Source: Micavibrio aeruginosavorus
GTDB taxonomy: Bacteria; Pseudomonadota; Alphaproteobacteria; Micavibrionales; Micavibrionaceae
Reading direction: 5' to 3'
Length of the DNA: 6,854 nucleotides
NCBI GenBank assembly: GCA_003241285.1
Contig: QFOT01000123.1
Span: 1 to 6,854, forward strand
Shown here: positions 5,744-6,854 of the stretch, in pieces
Numbering within the stretch: the first letter of the stretch is position 1
How the letters are laid out: each line of letters starts with the position of its first letter
Made by a program: the position numbers and the translations under genes
Notes under the pieces: generated by a model
What the model saw: only the letters and a program-made list of their open reading frames with translations
The model's database searches: none
Told to the model about the DNA's origin: nothing

Positions 5744-6854
5744 AGCCTGTTTCATTTTCTTTAAGTCGTCGACAATGGTTTCATATATCGTATTGTCATG
5801 ATCATTTGTCTGATTTCGAAGCACGGCAGACGGGTGATAGGTGCCTGTCATTTTGATATCGTTCGGGCCATCGAACCATTTGCCGTGTTCTTTTTTAAGT
5901 GTATAGCCATGACCGATAAGAGATTTCGCCGCGGTTGCGCCCATACATAGAACAAGTTTCGGTTTGACAAGTTCCAGTTCGGCCAGAAGCCACGGTTTGC
6001 AGGCGTTGATGTCCTTGGCATCGGGTGAACGGTGCATTCTCTTTTCGCGTTCAACCCTGAATTTGAAATGCTTTACCGCATTGGTGATATAGATTTGTTG
6101 GCGATCAAATCCGGCTTCATTCAGTGCTTTGTCGAGAATGCGCCCTGCAGGACCGACAAAGACTTTTCCGGCTAAATCTTCGTCATTGCCGGGTTGTTCG
6201 CCGATGATCATGAAGGGCGCGTCAATCGGGCCTTCGCCGAATATGGTTTGTGTTGCGCATTTATATAGATCGCAGCCCTGACAACCAAGCGATGCTTTTT
6301 TTAATGATATGTAGCACGTATCATTCGGTAGAAAATCTTCAGCCGAACGGGCGTTGCCTTCCTGTGTTTCTATCATTTTTTGTACGCGCATCGGAGCCTC
6401 GGCCAGCATATCCTGAATAATCGATGTTTCAGGAAGAGTTGCCCAGTGCCGCACGGGCATTTCACGCTTCATGGATTTGATTTTGATGCGGGCCGGGTTG
6501 AATGTGGCGCGATAATAATCCCGCCATAAATCTTCAAGCTGGTCTTCCTGCGGAGCGTCTTCTTTTGTAACGCCACTGCCAAAAGTCAATTTTTCGCCGT
6601 CCCAGTTCATAGTTTCACGCGGCGTCATGATCGTCCATTTCATGACGCCGAAGCGGGTTGTAAAGAATGATGCGACAAGAGATAAAATTTTATGGTCGGG
6701 TTTGTGCCAGGCAATGTAATGATCGCCATCGTCTTCCTCGACTTTGCGGAAACGGACGAAAGCTTTTGTTTTATGCATGTCGCGGCGGAGTTCCTTGTCC
6801 ATCGCTTGAAGGCGGTGCATCAAAGGATCGGTACTGAGTTTGAAAAGAAACCTC
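5732..6854 (-). CDS. DUF4130-UdgX fusion, uracil-DNA glycosylase superfamily, 5'-truncated by the window edge
   Basis: Probable DNA-repair protein acting on uracil in DNA. The N-terminal part (window edge to about 6375) matches DUF4130, with HKTKAFVRFR and later MPVRHWATLPE. The C-terminal part is UDG superfamily: GEQPG (6188-6202), DLAGKVFVGPAGRILD, and HPSAVLR (5816-5836). The loop KRMH (6032-6043) matches the KRRIH loop of UdgX, whose His (codon 6032-6034 here) covalently traps uracil-DNA in the mycobacterial enzyme. Cluster ligands appear to be Cys at 6281-6283, 6272-6274 and 5999-6001, with a His (6068-6070, in VKH) where family 4 has a third Cys. The frame stays open to 6854, and the residues upstream of the TTG at 6823 (such as LSTDP) still look like DUF4130. 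The true start is therefore outside, perhaps 100 residues upstream. It converges on the RcnB-like gene. Confidence 0.92.
   Translation of the reverse strand, partial: RFLFKLSTDPLMHRLQAMDKELRRDMHKTKAFVRFRKVEEDDGDHYIAWHKPDHKILSLVASFFTTRFGVMKWTIMTPRETMNWDGEKLTFGSGVTKEDAPQEDQLEDLWRDYYRATFNPARIKIKSMKREMPVRHWATLPETSIIQDMLAEAPMRVQKMIETQEGNARSAEDFLPNDTCYISLKKASLGCQGCDLYKCATQTIFGEGPIDAPFMIIGEQPGNDEDLAGKVFVGPAGRILDKALNEAGFDRQQIYITNAVKHFKFRVEREKRMHRSPDAKDINACKPWLLAELELVKPKLVLCMGATAAKSLIGHGYTLKKEHGKWFDGPNDIKMTGTYHPSAVLRNQTNDHDNTIYETIVDDLKKMKQALTG
6620..6650. repeat. 11-bp perfect inverted repeat inside the DUF4130 coding region
   Basis: CGGCGTCATGA (6620-6630) and TCATGACGCCG (6640-6650) are exact reverse complements around a 9-base spacer. 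They lie wholly within codons of the DUF4130 part (residues around GVMKWTIMTP). A transcript from either strand could fold into a stable hairpin; role unknown. Confidence 0.6.

Noticed and set aside
5732..5760. Palindrome plus T-rich stretch as an intrinsic terminator
   Set aside because: The 12-bp palindrome leaves only a 4-bp A/T stem once a loop is allowed, and the T-rich bases are interrupted and not adjacent.
6821..6823. TTG, or the ATG next to it, as the start of the minus-strand DUF4130-UdgX gene
   Set aside because: The frame continues to the window edge and the extra residues fit DUF4130; a start here would remove much of that domain.
1..6854. CRISPR arrays, tRNA or rRNA genes, insertion sequences, phage or integrase genes
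   Set aside because: No spaced direct repeats, RNA gene signatures, transposase motifs or attachment-site-like repeats are seen; nearly all bases are explained by the genes listed.

Overview
The window looks like a chromosomal stretch from a Gram-negative bacterium of moderate GC content. An alphaproteobacterium is the best guess, from the NodT-type lipoprotein channel, the RcnB-like periplasmic proteins and the DUF4130-UdgX fusion. That placement is inference; no rRNA, tRNA or other taxonomic marker is present.

Bases 1-4413 hold a compact plus-strand operon for a MacAB-type tripartite exporter. It comprises the periplasmic adaptor MacA (5' end outside the window), the ATPase/permease MacB, and a NodT/OprM-type outer-membrane channel lipoprotein. 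The gaps are 2 and 16 bases, each gene after the first has a recognisable ribosome binding site, and all key motifs look intact. The three products would span both membranes: MacB drives the cycle from the inner membrane, MacA bridges, and the channel opens through the outer membrane. The substrate cannot be read from the sequence.

A 77-base gap (4414-4490), rich in A/T and in inverted repeats and containing a possible promoter, separates the exporter from two tandem plus-strand genes (4491-5015 and 5028-5735). Both encode secreted proteins with a C-terminal domain resembling the nickel/cobalt-homeostasis protein RcnB. The C-terminal 61 residues are 39/61 identical by hand count, while the N-terminal halves differ: one is short and Tyr/His-rich, the other has a long Pro/Glu/Lys linker. 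A perfect 10-bp hairpin lies inside the signal-peptide codons of the second gene, and short TTAA-armed palindromes lie before, between and after the pair.

Bases 5732-6854 (minus strand) encode most of a DUF4130-UdgX fusion, a member of the uracil-DNA glycosylase superfamily that keeps the KRxH loop histidine associated with covalent trapping of uracil-DNA. Its reading frame stays open to the window edge, so its N-terminus is missing. It converges on the second RcnB-like gene, and the two stop codons share a TTAA. The DNA-repair gene is probably an unrelated neighbour of the export/periplasm cluster. Nothing in the window indicates phage, transposon, CRISPR or integration sites.
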